Shown here in pieces: positions 35,016-43,849 of a DNA stretch of 64,000 bases; position 1 is the first letter of the stretch, and each line of letters opens with the position of its first letter. Both the position numbers and the translations under genes were made by a program. Below the pieces are notes generated by a model that ran no database searches, was not told the DNA's origin, and was given only the letters and a program-made list of their open reading frames with translations. Source of the stretch: Sandaracinaceae bacterium. Its GTDB lineage: Bacteria; Myxococcota_A; Polyangia; Polyangiales; Sandaracinaceae. The stretch covers positions 1 to 64,000 of the forward strand of contig JAHBWG010000024.1 of NCBI GenBank assembly GCA_019637095.1, in the 5' to 3' direction.

Positions 35016-37294
35016 TCGGCCGCGTCATCCTGTGCGTCGCGCTGCTCGCGCCGTCGGTCGCGAGCGCACAACGTGTGTTGCTCCGCCGTCCGTACGCGGA
35101 GACCTACCGCATGAACTACGGGTTCGACCACCGCGCGGGCGGCGGGTGCACCGACTACGCGTGCATGGGCGCCTGCTACGACGGACACACCGGCAACGAC
35201 TTCGGGACGCCGTTCGGCACGAACGTGCTCGCGGGCGCGGCCGGGCGCGTGATCGGGCGCAACGACGGCTGCGCCGACTACGGCAGCCTCGGCAACACCT
35301 GCGGCGGGCGGTGCGGCAACTACATCCAGCTCGAGCACTCGGATGGATCGCGCACGATCTATTGTCACATGCGGAACGGCTCGCTGCGCGTGAGCGTAGG
35401 CCAGACCGTGACCTGCGGGCAGCTCTTGGGGCAGAGCGCGTCGAGCGGGTCGAGCACCGGGCCGCACCTGCACCTCGGGTGGCGCGCGTCCGCGAGCGCG
35501 GCCTCGGACGATCCGTTCCGCGGGAGCTGCGGTGGACCGGTGAGCCTCTGGGTCGAGCAGCGGGGCTATCGCGAGGCGCCGGGCACCGTCTGCCAGAACG
35601 CCTGCACGCCCTCGACCGAGGTCTGCAACGGGCGCGACGACGACTGCGACGGACGCGTCGACGAGAACGCGACCGAGGAGGTGTGCAACGGGCGCGACGA
35701 CGACTGCGACGGCGCGGTCGACGAGGACGACGTGTGCGAGGTGCGGCTCCTGCACTGGGCGCCGAGCGCCTACGCGCCGCCGTCGAGCACCGACGTCGAC
35801 GGCGACGGGCGCGCCGACGTGTGCGCGCGCGGCTACTCGGGCGTGCGCTGCTGGCTCCGCGGCGCCGAGGGCGGCTGGCCCTCGGAGTGGGCGCCGGTCC
35901 CGTGGGGCGACGCCTCGGGCTGGGACGACGTGACGAACTTCGCGACGATCCGCATGGGCGACCTCGACGGCGACGGCCGCGCGGACGTGTGCGCGCGCGC
36001 CGACCGCGGCGTCGTGTGCGCGCGCTCGAACGGCGCCGGGTTCGACGCGCACACCACGTGGCTCGACGCCCTGTCCGACGCGAGCGGGTGGAACGCGCCG
36101 CGTCACTACACGACGATCCGGCTCGCCGACGTGAACGGCGACGGGCGCGAGGACCTCTGCGCGCGCGGCGCCGACGGGCTCGACTGCTGGCTCTCCGACG
36201 GCGAGGCGTTCGTCACGCGCGTCGAGGGCCCGCGGTGGTCGGACGGCTCGGGCTGGGGGAGCGCGCGCCACTACGGGACGATCCGCTTCGCCGACCTCGA
36301 CGGTGACGGCCGCGCGGACGTGTGCGCGCGCCGCGTGGCCGGGATCCGCTGTCACCTCGCGACGGGCGAGGGGTTCGGGCCCGCGGTGGACGGCGACGCG
36401 CTGAGCGACGCGGCCGGCTTCGGGGAGCGGCGGTACTGGAGCACGATCCGCCTCGCGGACGTGGACGGGGATCGGCGCGCGGATCTCTGCGCGCGCGACG
36501 CGGACGGGCTCTTCTGCATGCTCGGCGACGGGACCGGCGCCTTCGGCGCGCGCCTCGAGGTGGCGGCGCTCGCCGACGCGTCGGGGTGGGACGACGAGTC
36601 GAACTTCGCGACGCTGCGCGTCGGGGACGTCGATGGAGACGGCGCCGACGACCTCTGCGCGCGCGCGAACGCGGGGATGCGCTGCTACGCGTGGGACGGC
36701 GCCGCGTTCCGCACCTTGCAGGGGCCGGCGTGGTCCGACGACGCGGGCTGGAGCGCGGCGCGCTTCCACCAGACGATCCGCGTGGTCGACGTGGACGGAG
36801 ACGGGCTCGCGGATCTCTGCGCGCGCTCGAGCACCGACTACCGCTGCCACGCGGGGAGCGGCGCCGGGTTCGTCGAGGCGCCCGACGTGCTCTCCGAGAT
36901 GACCGACGCCGGCGGCTGGGACGCGCTGCGCTACTTCTCGACGATCCTGAGCGCGTCGTCGACGTGCCGGCCTTCGTCGGAGACGTGCAACGGGCGCGAC
37001 GACGACTGCGACGGCGTGATCGACGAGAACGCGAGCGCCGAGGTGTGCAACGGCCTCGACGACGACTGCGACGGCGCGATCGACGAAGACGGAGTGTGCG
37101 ACGAGCTCCCGCGGCCCGACGCGGGCGTGCCGCCCGTGGGGGACGGCGGCGCCGCGCCGAGCACGAGCCCGCCGAGCGAGCTGAGCCCCGCGTGCACCTG
37201 CCGCGCGACGCGCCCGTCGCGATCCGCCGGCGCGCTCCTCGCCGCGCTCGCCGTCGGCCTCGTGCTCGCCCGCCGTCGCGTGCGTACGCGTTAG
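35012..37294 (+). CDS. Secreted M23 peptidase-like protein with MopE and FG-GAP repeats
   Basis: 760 residues. Signal peptide (LLAPSVASA), then an M23/LytM domain about 25-195 with HTGNDFGTP and HLHLG, which supply the zinc His/Asp and active His; the extra Cys suggest disulfides. Two CNGRDDDCDGxxDE MopE-type motifs follow, then seven FG-GAP/VCBS repeats of the form DVDGDGRADVCAR (EF-hand-like, Ca-binding), two more MopE-type motifs, and a C-terminal CTC...Arg-rich hydrophobic tail resembling a MYXO-CTERM surface-sorting signal. Likely a cell-surface, calcium-stabilised wall-acting or wall-binding protein. It overlaps the upstream lipoprotein as ATGA and the response regulator tail to tail. 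Confidence 0.88.
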   Translation: MIGRVILCVALLAPSVASAQRVLLRRPYAETYRMNYGFDHRAGGGCTDYACMGACYDGHTGNDFGTPFGTNVLAGAAGRVIGRNDGCADYGSLGNTCGGRCGNYIQLEHSDGSRTIYCHMRNGSLRVSVGQTVTCGQLLGQSASSGSSTGPHLHLGWRASASAASDDPFRGSCGGPVSLWVEQRGYREAPGTVCQNACTPSTEVCNGRDDDCDGRVDENATEEVCNGRDDDCDGAVDEDDVCEVRLLHWAPSAYAPPSSTDVDGDGRADVCARGYSGVRCWLRGAEGGWPSEWAPVPWGDASGWDDVTNFATIRMGDLDGDGRADVCARADRGVVCARSNGAGFDAHTTWLDALSDASGWNAPRHYTTIRLADVNGDGREDLCARGADGLDCWLSDGEAFVTRVEGPRWSDGSGWGSARHYGTIRFADLDGDGRADVCARRVAGIRCHLATGEGFGPAVDGDALSDAAGFGERRYWSTIRLADVDGDRRADLCARDADGLFCMLGDGTGAFGARLEVAALADASGWDDESNFATLRVGDVDGDGADDLCARANAGMRCYAWDGAAFRTLQGPAWSDDAGWSAARFHQTIRVVDVDGDGLADLCARSSTDYRCHAGSGAGFVEAPDVLSEMTDAGGWDALRYFSTILSASSTCRPSSETCNGRDDDCDGVIDENASAEVCNGLDDDCDGAIDEDGVCDELPRPDAGVPPVGDGGAAPSTSPPSELSPACTCRATRPSRSAGALLAALAVGLVLARRRVRTR

Positions 37295-37686
37295 CAGGCC
37301 TCCTCCACGAGAGCCTGGAGCGTCTCGATCAGGGCGTCGGCGTCGATGGGCTTGTCGAGCACCGCGACGGCGCCGAGGTCCGCGGCGCGCGCGCGCGTCT
37401 CGTCGTCTCCGAAGGCGGTGACGACCACGGTGGGGAGCTGGAAGCCGACCCGCTCGGAGTACGCGAGCAGGTCGAGGCCCGTCATCCTGGGCATCCGCAG
37501 GTCCGTCAAGAGGACGTGCGCGCGCGGGCGCGGGCAGTCGAGCACGACGATGTCCTCGATGTAGTCGCGGATGCCGGTCGCGTCGGCGAACTCCACGACG
37601 TCGAAGCCGTGGAGCTCGAGGTACTCGCGGAGCGCGGTGCGGAGCTCGAGATCGTCCTCCGCCAGGAGCACTCGGGGTCGGGTCAT
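37291..37686 (-). CDS. Single-domain response regulator (CheY-like)
   Basis: 131 residues, one receiver domain: acidic pocket LLAEDDLE, phospho-acceptor Asp in LLTDLRMP (about 62), Thr/Ser in VVTAFGDD and Lys in LDKPID. It closely resembles the receiver at the C-terminus of the sigma-54 activator at 41163-42935 (shared RVLLAEDD, TDxRMPxMTG, AFxDD and KPID blocks). Last in a minus-strand run after two histidine kinases, 96 bp from the nearer. No output domain, so it probably acts through phosphotransfer or protein contact. Confidence 0.93.
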   Translation of the reverse strand: MTRPRVLLAEDDLELRTALREYLELHGFDVVEFADATGIRDYIEDIVVLDCPRPRAHVLLTDLRMPRMTGLDLLAYSERVGFQLPTVVVTAFGDDETRARAADLGAVAVLDKPIDADALIETLQALVEEAC

Positions 37687-37782
37687 GCCCGAGCTCCCCG
37701 CAAGAGGCGCTCCAGAGGCGCTCGATGGCCGGGGTCGGGCGGCCCGCGTGCACGTTCTGCGCGCAGCCTTCGCTACACGCCT

Positions 37783-39309
37783 TCAGGCGGGCCTCGGTTG
37801 CGCGAACCTCGCGGCGACGGCGAGCAGCTCGCCGACCGCGAGCGGCCGCTCCAAGCAAGCCGCCGGCTCCCCATCCGCGGCGCGCGAGACGCGGTCGTCC
37901 GTCCCACGCACGAGGACGACGGGGACCGAGGCGAGCTCCGCGCGCATCCACGCCATCAGCTCCGCGCCGCTGACGCCGCGGAGGCGCGGGTCGAGGAGCA
38001 CCAGCGACGGCGGAGGGTGAGACCGCAAGTAAGCTTGCGCATCGCGCCCCGTGGCGACGCCGCGCGCGAGGTAGCCGGCGCGCGCGAGCACCTCGACGAG
38101 GTCTCGCCGCGACGAGGCGTCGTCCTCGGCGACGACGATCAGCGGGCGACGGGGCGCCGCCGCCGCGACCGATCGGGGCAGCGCGAACGAGAAGCAGCTC
38201 CCGTGGCCGATCGCGCTGTGCGCCCACAGGCGTCCCCCGTGCGCCTCCACCAGGCCGCGGCACATGAAGAGGCCGAGCCCCGCGCCCTCGCCCGGACGCT
38301 TCGGGCGAGGCCGTCCCGCGCGCGGCGGCTCGAACAGCCGCGCGAGCTCGTCGCTGGCGATGCCCCGACCTTCGTCCTCCACGTGGAGCACGACCTCGAC
38401 CTCGCCCACGTCGGCGCGCACGGTCACGCGGCCGGGCTCGGGGGTGAACTTGAGCGCGTTGCCGATCAGGTGGTCGAGGACCTGCAGCACGCGCGCGCGA
38501 TCGCACGTCAGCTCGATGGGCTGAGCCGGCAGGCGCGAGGTGACGCGCGCGGGCGCCGCGCAGGATCGGTGCGCGATCCGCAGGAGCTCGGCGAGCTCGA
38601 CCGCGTGAGGGCTGACGCGAGCCCGGAGGCGGCCCGCCGCGATCTCGGACACGTCCATCGCGTCCTGGATCATGCGATCCAGGCGCGACGCGCTGCGATC
38701 GATCGCGTCGATCTCACGGCGCAGCTCCTCACCGGCCCGCCGGCGGAGCGTCGCCGCCTTCATCACGATCACGGAGAGCGGGTGGCGGAGCTCGTGGGCG
38801 ACCCGCGCCAAGAGGGCGTGCTCGGCGGAGCTGGGCTCGGCCGCGTCGTCTCGGTGGCGGACGGCTTCGAGGGCCGAGGCGCCGAGCGCGGTGAGCGCCT
38901 CGAGGAAGGCGCGCTCCAACGCCGTGAGCTCGCGTCCCGTGTCGAGCGCCACCGAGAGCACGCCCACCGACAGCCCGTGGATCAGGATCGGGAGGTGCGC
39001 GGCGCTCGCGTCGCGCGCCGTGGAGTAGGCTGGCGCACAGCGCCGGTACGCCTGGACGACGGGATCGTCGTCGCGATCGAGGCGCGATCGCGCGCTCGCC
39101 GCGCCGAGCGCTCCGCTCGCGGACACGAGCCGGAGCCCCTCCCCGGCCGGCGGCGCGATGTAGAGGAGCGCGTGGCGCGCGTCGAGCCCGTCGCGGGCGT
39201 CGCGCACGAGCGCGTGGTGGACGTCGAGCCGCCGCCGCGCCCCGGCGGCGTGGCGGCTGAAGTGACCGAGTCGCTCGACGAGCCGCTCGCCGTGAGCATC
39301 GTGGGTCAT
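37783..39309 (-). CDS. Hybrid sensor histidine kinase (GAF-HisKA-HATPase-REC)
   Basis: 508 residues. GAF-like sensor about 15-150; HisKA with VAHELRHPL (His about 172); HATPase with IGNALKF (N box), DEGRG, and GEGAGLGLF; a C-terminal receiver about 390-505 with AEDDAS and LLDPRLRG (Asp present), but the conserved Lys-Pro is Arg-Pro (LERPLAVG), so this receiver may be impaired. No transmembrane segment, so it senses inside the cell. ATG 39309 overlaps the upstream kinase stop as ATGA, giving a coupled kinase pair. Confidence 0.92.
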   Translation of the reverse strand: MTHDAHGERLVERLGHFSRHAAGARRRLDVHHALVRDARDGLDARHALLYIAPPAGEGLRLVSASGALGAASARSRLDRDDDPVVQAYRRCAPAYSTARDASAAHLPILIHGLSVGVLSVALDTGRELTALERAFLEALTALGASALEAVRHRDDAAEPSSAEHALLARVAHELRHPLSVIVMKAATLRRRAGEELRREIDAIDRSASRLDRMIQDAMDVSEIAAGRLRARVSPHAVELAELLRIAHRSCAAPARVTSRLPAQPIELTCDRARVLQVLDHLIGNALKFTPEPGRVTVRADVGEVEVVLHVEDEGRGIASDELARLFEPPRAGRPRPKRPGEGAGLGLFMCRGLVEAHGGRLWAHSAIGHGSCFSFALPRSVAAAAPRRPLIVVAEDDASSRRDLVEVLARAGYLARGVATGRDAQAYLRSHPPPSLVLLDPRLRGVSGAELMAWMRAELASVPVVLVRGTDDRVSRAADGEPAACLERPLAVGELLAVAARFAQPRPA

Positions 39310-40961
39310 CGCGCCGCGGCTCGTGACGTCGCGTCCCCGTCGCCGCTGGGGAGCGCGAGCGACGGCACCGACACCTCGATGCTCGACGGGGAGCCGATCG
39401 CCAATCGACCGTCGAGGGCGTGCGCCAGGTCGCGGACGAGGCTCAGGCCGAGGCCGGAGCCGGACCCGGCGCGCAGGTGCAGCGCGACGTCGACCTCGAG
39501 GGGCGCGAACAGCTCGCGGCGCTCGCTCGCGGAGAAGAGCCGTCCGCCGTGGGCCACGCGGAAGCGGTGGATGCCGCCGTCCGTCTCGACGCCGAGCACG
39601 ACGGGAGCCTCACCGCCGCGCTCGAGCGCGAGCGTCAGGACGTTCAGGAGGATCAGCCGCAGGAGCCGCGCGTCGCTGGCGAGCTCCGGCTCCTGCGTCG
39701 CGCCGCCCGGCGCGAGGCTCAGGCGCCGGGGGGCGCCGGCGTCGCTGAGCTCGTCGATCACGGCCGCGGCGAGGCGCCTCGCGTCGAAGCGCCGGACGAG
39801 CGGGGTGAGCTGCAGGTCCTGGTAGCGCGAGCACTCCAGCATCGTCTCGATGAGGAACTGCAGCCGGTGCTTCGACCGGTTGATGCGCTCGAGGCGCCTC
39901 CGCACCGACGGAGTCAGGCTCGCGCCGCCTTCGCGCTCCAGCATGCGGAGGTGCAGGCGCATCGAGGTCACGGGCGTCCTGAGCTCGTGGGAGACCATCC
40001 CGAGGAAGTCCCGCTTCGCGCGGTCCGGGTCGCGCGTCGCGGCCGGCGACGCGGTCGACGGCAGGGCGACGACGAGCTGGGCGAGCTCACTCGCGTCGGC
40101 GGGCTCGCTCGCGACGGTGACCTCGATCCCGGCGGGCGCACGTCGCGGCAACGCGACCTGCATTCGCCGGCCGCCGCGAGGGGATCGCGTGACGACGAAG
40201 GTGCCGCCGATCCCCTCGATCAGGTCGGCGAGCTCGTCGATCCCGACCGCGTCGGGGCGCGCGGCGCTCGCCCGGGCTCGCGGCGCACGTCCTCGAGCCG
40301 CCTCCGCGCTCTCCGACACCGTCACCTCGATGTCGCCGGCGCACACGCGCACGCGCAGCGAGACCCGCGAGCCCGGCGGCGAGTCGGCGAGCGCCTCGAC
40401 GACGAGGCCGACGAGGATCCGCGCGAAGTGATCGGGATCGACCTCGCCGCCCAGACGCGTCGGACACGTCACCGTGAGCTCGACGCCGCGCTCCCTCGCG
40501 AGGCCCGCGAGCGCGCTCGTGATCTGCGCGATCCACGCGGCGAGATCGCCACGCACGTAGCGCACCCGAGGCAGCGCCGCCTCGGAGTCTCCTTCGGCCG
40601 AGCGCCCGATCACCGATCGCAGCCGCGCGAGCAGGACCGCGCGATCTCGCGTCGAGCGCGCCTTCGACAGGAGCCGCGCGTCGGCGAGCGCGCGGATCGC
40701 CTCGCGCCACGGGGAGACCGCCCGCTCCACGTCCTCGCGGCGCTCGGGCTCGAGCGCGTGCAGCGCCTCGACGAGCTCGTCGAGGTCGTCGATCGCACGG
40801 CGCGACGCGGGATCCCCCCGCTCCTCGAGCGCAGCGCGGACGAGCTCGAGGTCCGCGAGGAGCGTGCCTTCCCAAGACGTCGTCGCGTCGGCCCGACGCC
40901 ATACGCCGGTCTCGACTCGCGTCTCGGGCGGGAAGGGATCGCCCTCGATCGGGAGAGGCAC
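39306..40961 (-). CDS. Histidine kinase with an extra N-terminal ATPase-like module
   Basis: 551 residues from GTG 40961. The C-terminal half is a normal kinase: FLGMVSHELRTPVTS (His about 326) and a HATPase with GSGSGLGLSLVRDLAHALDG, although the N box reads NVLTLALERG. The N-terminal half repeats the layout in decayed form: helices, then ARILVGLVVEALADSPPGSRVSLRVRV and GIDELADLIEGIGGTFVVTRS, resembling a second HATPase without a G box. So either a tandem kinase or a HATPase-derived sensor. Cytoplasmic. It diverges from the sigma-54 activator with 201 bp between, containing no other gene. Confidence 0.85.
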   Translation of the reverse strand: MPLPIEGDPFPPETRVETGVWRRADATTSWEGTLLADLELVRAALEERGDPASRRAIDDLDELVEALHALEPERREDVERAVSPWREAIRALADARLLSKARSTRDRAVLLARLRSVIGRSAEGDSEAALPRVRYVRGDLAAWIAQITSALAGLARERGVELTVTCPTRLGGEVDPDHFARILVGLVVEALADSPPGSRVSLRVRVCAGDIEVTVSESAEAARGRAPRARASAARPDAVGIDELADLIEGIGGTFVVTRSPRGGRRMQVALPRRAPAGIEVTVASEPADASELAQLVVALPSTASPAATRDPDRAKRDFLGMVSHELRTPVTSMRLHLRMLEREGGASLTPSVRRRLERINRSKHRLQFLIETMLECSRYQDLQLTPLVRRFDARRLAAAVIDELSDAGAPRRLSLAPGGATQEPELASDARLLRLILLNVLTLALERGGEAPVVLGVETDGGIHRFRVAHGGRLFSASERRELFAPLEVDVALHLRAGSGSGLGLSLVRDLAHALDGRLAIGSPSSIEVSVPSLALPSGDGDATSRAAAR

Positions 40962-41162
40962 GTCCGGCGCTCTTTCAAGGCTCGGGCCAGCGCCGCCCAG
41001 AGTGGCTTCGCCAGGGGTGCGCCTCCTGCAGCGCGCAGGGGGTGCGCAAAGATCCCCTCCCTGCGGTCGGCTCCGCACCGGTTGCGCGCCCCCTCGCGGT
41101 GACGGGGGATTCCCTGGCGCTCGCGGCCCCGGGTTTCGGCATACTTCCTCAGGGGGTGCAAC

Positions 41163-42935
41163 ATGTCGAACGACGTGCGGCGAGTGCTCGTGGTCTCTGG
41201 CGACCCGCGGTGCGGTGAGCTCGCCGAGCGGCTCGGGCGGAGCGGCCGCGTGGAGGTCCGCTGCGCGTCGGCGGTGGATGATGCAATCGAGCTTGTCGGC
41301 GCGTGGCGTCCCGCGGCGATGCTCGTCGACCCGACGGCGCTCGAGCCAGGGGAGGCGGAGCGCGCCGTCGAGGCCTTCGACCACGTCGAGGGGGGGCTGT
41401 GCGCGCTGCTCGCCGAGGAGCCCAGCGGAGAGACCGCGAGCGAAGCGCTGCGTCTGGGGGCCGACACGGTCCTCGCCTGGTCGGTGGACGTCTCGACGAT
41501 GTTCCGCTGCTTCGGCTGGGAGGACACGTCCGCGACGCCCGAGCTCGCCGACAGCGCGCTTCCGCCGTTCGTCGTGGGCTCGTGCCCGGCGATGCGCGAG
41601 GTGTGGCGCCTCGTGTTCTTGGCCGCGCCGGACCAATGCTCGGTGCTGATCTCGGGTGAGACGGGGGCCGGCAAGGAGGTGGTGGCGCGCGCGCTCCACC
41701 GGTTCTCGGCGCGGCGCAAGGGCCCCTTCGTGGCGGTCAACTGCGCGGCGCTCCCCGAAGGGCTCCTCGAGTCCGAGCTCTTCGGGCACGAGAAGGGCGC
41801 GTTCACGGACGCCAGCTCGCGCCGGCTGGGCCGGTTCGAGCTCGCGGACGGCGGGACGCTGCTCCTCGACGAGATCGGCGACCTGCCGCTGTCCCTGCAA
41901 GCGAAGCTCTTGCGAGTGCTCCAGGAGCGGACCTTCGAGCGGCTCGGCGGCGCGACCCCGATCTCCGTCGACGTGCGCGTCGTCGCGGCGACCCATTGCG
42001 ACCTGGTCGAGGCGTGCCACGCGGGCCGGTTCCGCGCGGACCTCTACTACCGGCTCGACACGCTGACGATCCGCGTGCCGCCGCTGCGGGAGTGTCGCGA
42101 GGACATCCTCGGGCTGTGGCGCTACTTCGTGGCGGCGGGCGCGCAGAGGCGCGGGCGCGCGGCGCCGGTGACCTCCGAGGCCGTGCTGCGCCGGCTGCTC
42201 CGCTACGACTGGCCGGGCAACGTGCGCGAGCTGCAGAGCGCCGCCGCGCACGCGCTCACGGTCGGAGTCGGTGACACGATCGGCGTGGACGACCTGCCCG
42301 AGCACCTGCGAGGCGCTCGCCCGCTCGGGCGCCTGCCGGGGCTGCTCGGGATGACGCTCCGCGAGGTCGAGCGCGAGCTGATCCTCCAGACGTTCTCCGC
42401 GTTGGAGAGCGCCTCCGCGACCGCGGAGATGATCGGGATCTCGACGCGGAAGGTGCAGTATCGCCTCAAGCAGTACCGGCTCGCCGACGCGGCCGACGCG
42501 CGCGCGTCGGCGGCGCCGGCCGACGAGACCGGAACGGTCGCCGGCCCGCGCGTGCTGCTCGCGGAGGACGACGACGAGATGCGCGACGTGCTCGAGGAGT
42601 TCCTCGAGGGCGGGGGCTTCAGCGTCACCGCGGTCGCCACGGGGCGCGCGGCGCTCGAGGAGCTCGCGCGCGAGTCCGGCGCGGACCTGGCGCCGGACGT
42701 CGTGCTCACCGACGTGCGCATGCCGGAGATGACGGGCATCCAGCTCTTGCGCACGCTGCGCGAGCGGGGCTCGAGCGTCCCGGTCATCGTCGTCAGCGCC
42801 TTCGCCGACGACGCCAGCGAGGCCGAGGCGAAGCGGCTCGGCGCCTGCGCGTTCCTCCCCAAGCCGATCGACCCCGCGCGGCTCGAGGACGCGCTGCGCG
42901 ACGCGGTGCACGGCGCCGCGCACCGGGCGCCGTAA
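41163..42935 (+). CDS. Sigma-54 activator with N-terminal pseudo-receiver and C-terminal receiver
   Basis: 590 residues. N-terminal receiver-like domain (1-120) keeps LVDP but lacks the paired acidic residues and Lys, so it is probably a pseudo-receiver. AAA+ domain 140-370: GETGAGKE (Walker A), LLLDEIGD (Walker B), RADLYYRL. The sigma-54 loop reads GAFTDA instead of GAFTGA. Fis-type helix-turn-helix about 415-440 (AEMIGISTRKVQYRLKQY). A full receiver follows (461-585; LLAEDDDEM, TDVRMPEMTG, LPKPID), an unusual order. Likely controls sigma-54 promoters such as the one at 20146. Divergent kinase and nearby response regulator are candidate partners. Ribosome-binding site AGGGGG is 8 nt upstream. 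Confidence 0.92.
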   Translation: MSNDVRRVLVVSGDPRCGELAERLGRSGRVEVRCASAVDDAIELVGAWRPAAMLVDPTALEPGEAERAVEAFDHVEGGLCALLAEEPSGETASEALRLGADTVLAWSVDVSTMFRCFGWEDTSATPELADSALPPFVVGSCPAMREVWRLVFLAAPDQCSVLISGETGAGKEVVARALHRFSARRKGPFVAVNCAALPEGLLESELFGHEKGAFTDASSRRLGRFELADGGTLLLDEIGDLPLSLQAKLLRVLQERTFERLGGATPISVDVRVVAATHCDLVEACHAGRFRADLYYRLDTLTIRVPPLRECREDILGLWRYFVAAGAQRRGRAAPVTSEAVLRRLLRYDWPGNVRELQSAAAHALTVGVGDTIGVDDLPEHLRGARPLGRLPGLLGMTLREVERELILQTFSALESASATAEMIGISTRKVQYRLKQYRLADAADARASAAPADETGTVAGPRVLLAEDDDEMRDVLEEFLEGGGFSVTAVATGRAALEELARESGADLAPDVVLTDVRMPEMTGIQLLRTLRERGSSVPVIVVSAFADDASEAEAKRLGACAFLPKPIDPARLEDALRDAVHGAAHRAP

Positions 42936-43082
42936 GTCTTGCACGTCGCGCCCTCTCAGGAGAGCGCGCGCGCATCGCTTGCCGTGACCGCTGCCCGCGC
43001 GAGCCTCGCACCGCGAGGTCGGCCCGCCCTCGCGGGTTGGGCCTCGCGCTTGCACGTGGATCGGACCACACGGAGGCCGACC

Positions 43083-43343
43083 TTGATCGAGATCGAATGG
43101 AAGAACGCCACGGACGAGGACCTCGCGCACGTGAGGCCGATGCTCGCGACCGCGCACGCCGGGGGGCGGGCGCTCGTCGCCGTGCGCCCGGTCGGGCGCG
43201 CCGCGTTCCAGGTCGAGCTGCGCCTGGGCGAGGGCGACTACGCGACCCGTGTCCGGCTCCGCGGCCAAGACCCCGTGGAGCTCATCGATCGCGCGCTGGG
43301 CCTGCTCCGCGTCGTGCGTCACGTCGGCGCGCCGCTCGCGTGA
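43083..43343 (+). CDS. Small hypothetical protein
   Basis: 86 residues from TTG 43083, selected because GGAGG lies 6 nt upstream and no ATG or GTG in frame is suitably placed. The sequence (IEIEWKNATDEDLAHV) is a mixed alpha/beta cytoplasmic domain with no cysteines. No family recognised. It lies between the sigma-54 activator and repeat copy D; the 147 bp before it contain no other gene. Confidence 0.55.
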   Translation: MIEIEWKNATDEDLAHVRPMLATAHAGGRALVAVRPVGRAAFQVELRLGEGDYATRVRLRGQDPVELIDRALGLLRVVRHVGAPLA

Positions 43344-43400
43344 CGGCCGTCGAACGCGCACGGGACCGGCCGCGCCAAGGCGCACGCTGCGAGCGCACCA

Positions 43401-43849
43401 TCGAGGCCAGGCCATCGCGCAGCGATGGCCGTCGGCCGAGGGGGGCCAGCCGAGGGGGGCCAGCCGACGCGGCCGACGGCGCCATTCGAGGCCAGGCCAT
43501 CGCCCCGCGATGTCCGTCGGCCGAGGGGGCCGCGATGCGGGGAGGGGTTGGAACAACGCCTCCGAAGACATCGAGGCCAGCGAAGACATCGAGGCCAGGC
43601 CATCGCGCAGCGATGGCCGTCGGCCGAGGGGGCCCCATCGCCCCGCGATGGGGTCGAACGCGGCTCTGCCGCGTTCGTCTCGGGCGGGGGGCCCCCTGCG
43701 GCTTTGCCGCATGGGGGGAGGGGTTGGAACAACCCCTCCGAAGACATCGAGGCCAGGCCATCGCGCAGCGATGGCCGTCGGCCGAGGGGGCCCCATCGCG
43801 GCTTTGCCGCGATGGGGGGAGGGGTTGGAACAACCCCTCCGAAAACTCA
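43401..43849. repeat. Mosaic palindromic repeat, copy D (tandem array)
   Basis: Four units joined head to tail. Units begin TCGAGGCCAGGCC at about 43401, 43485, 43589 and 43747 and most end with GGGGTTGGAACAACCCCTCCGAAGACA, the next TCGAGG starting immediately. Units differ in which palindromic modules they carry: unit 3 is complete, unit 1 contains a duplicated GGGGGCCAGCCGA, unit 2 has a mismatched terminal stem (GTTGGAACAACGCC). The distal edge GAAAACTCA includes the complement of the CBS gene stop (43847-43849). The loop-flanking base pair is TTGGAACAA here, against CTGGAACAG in copies A, C and E, a compensatory change. Confidence 0.9.

Noticed and set aside
43282-43833. Several open frames through the repeat array on both strands
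   Set aside because: They encode translations of the palindromic modules only (repeated ARPSRSDGRRPRG-type strings) and change frame between units.
43401-43849. CRISPR array
   Set aside because: Units are contiguous, of unequal length and mosaic, with no unique spacers and no cas gene nearby.
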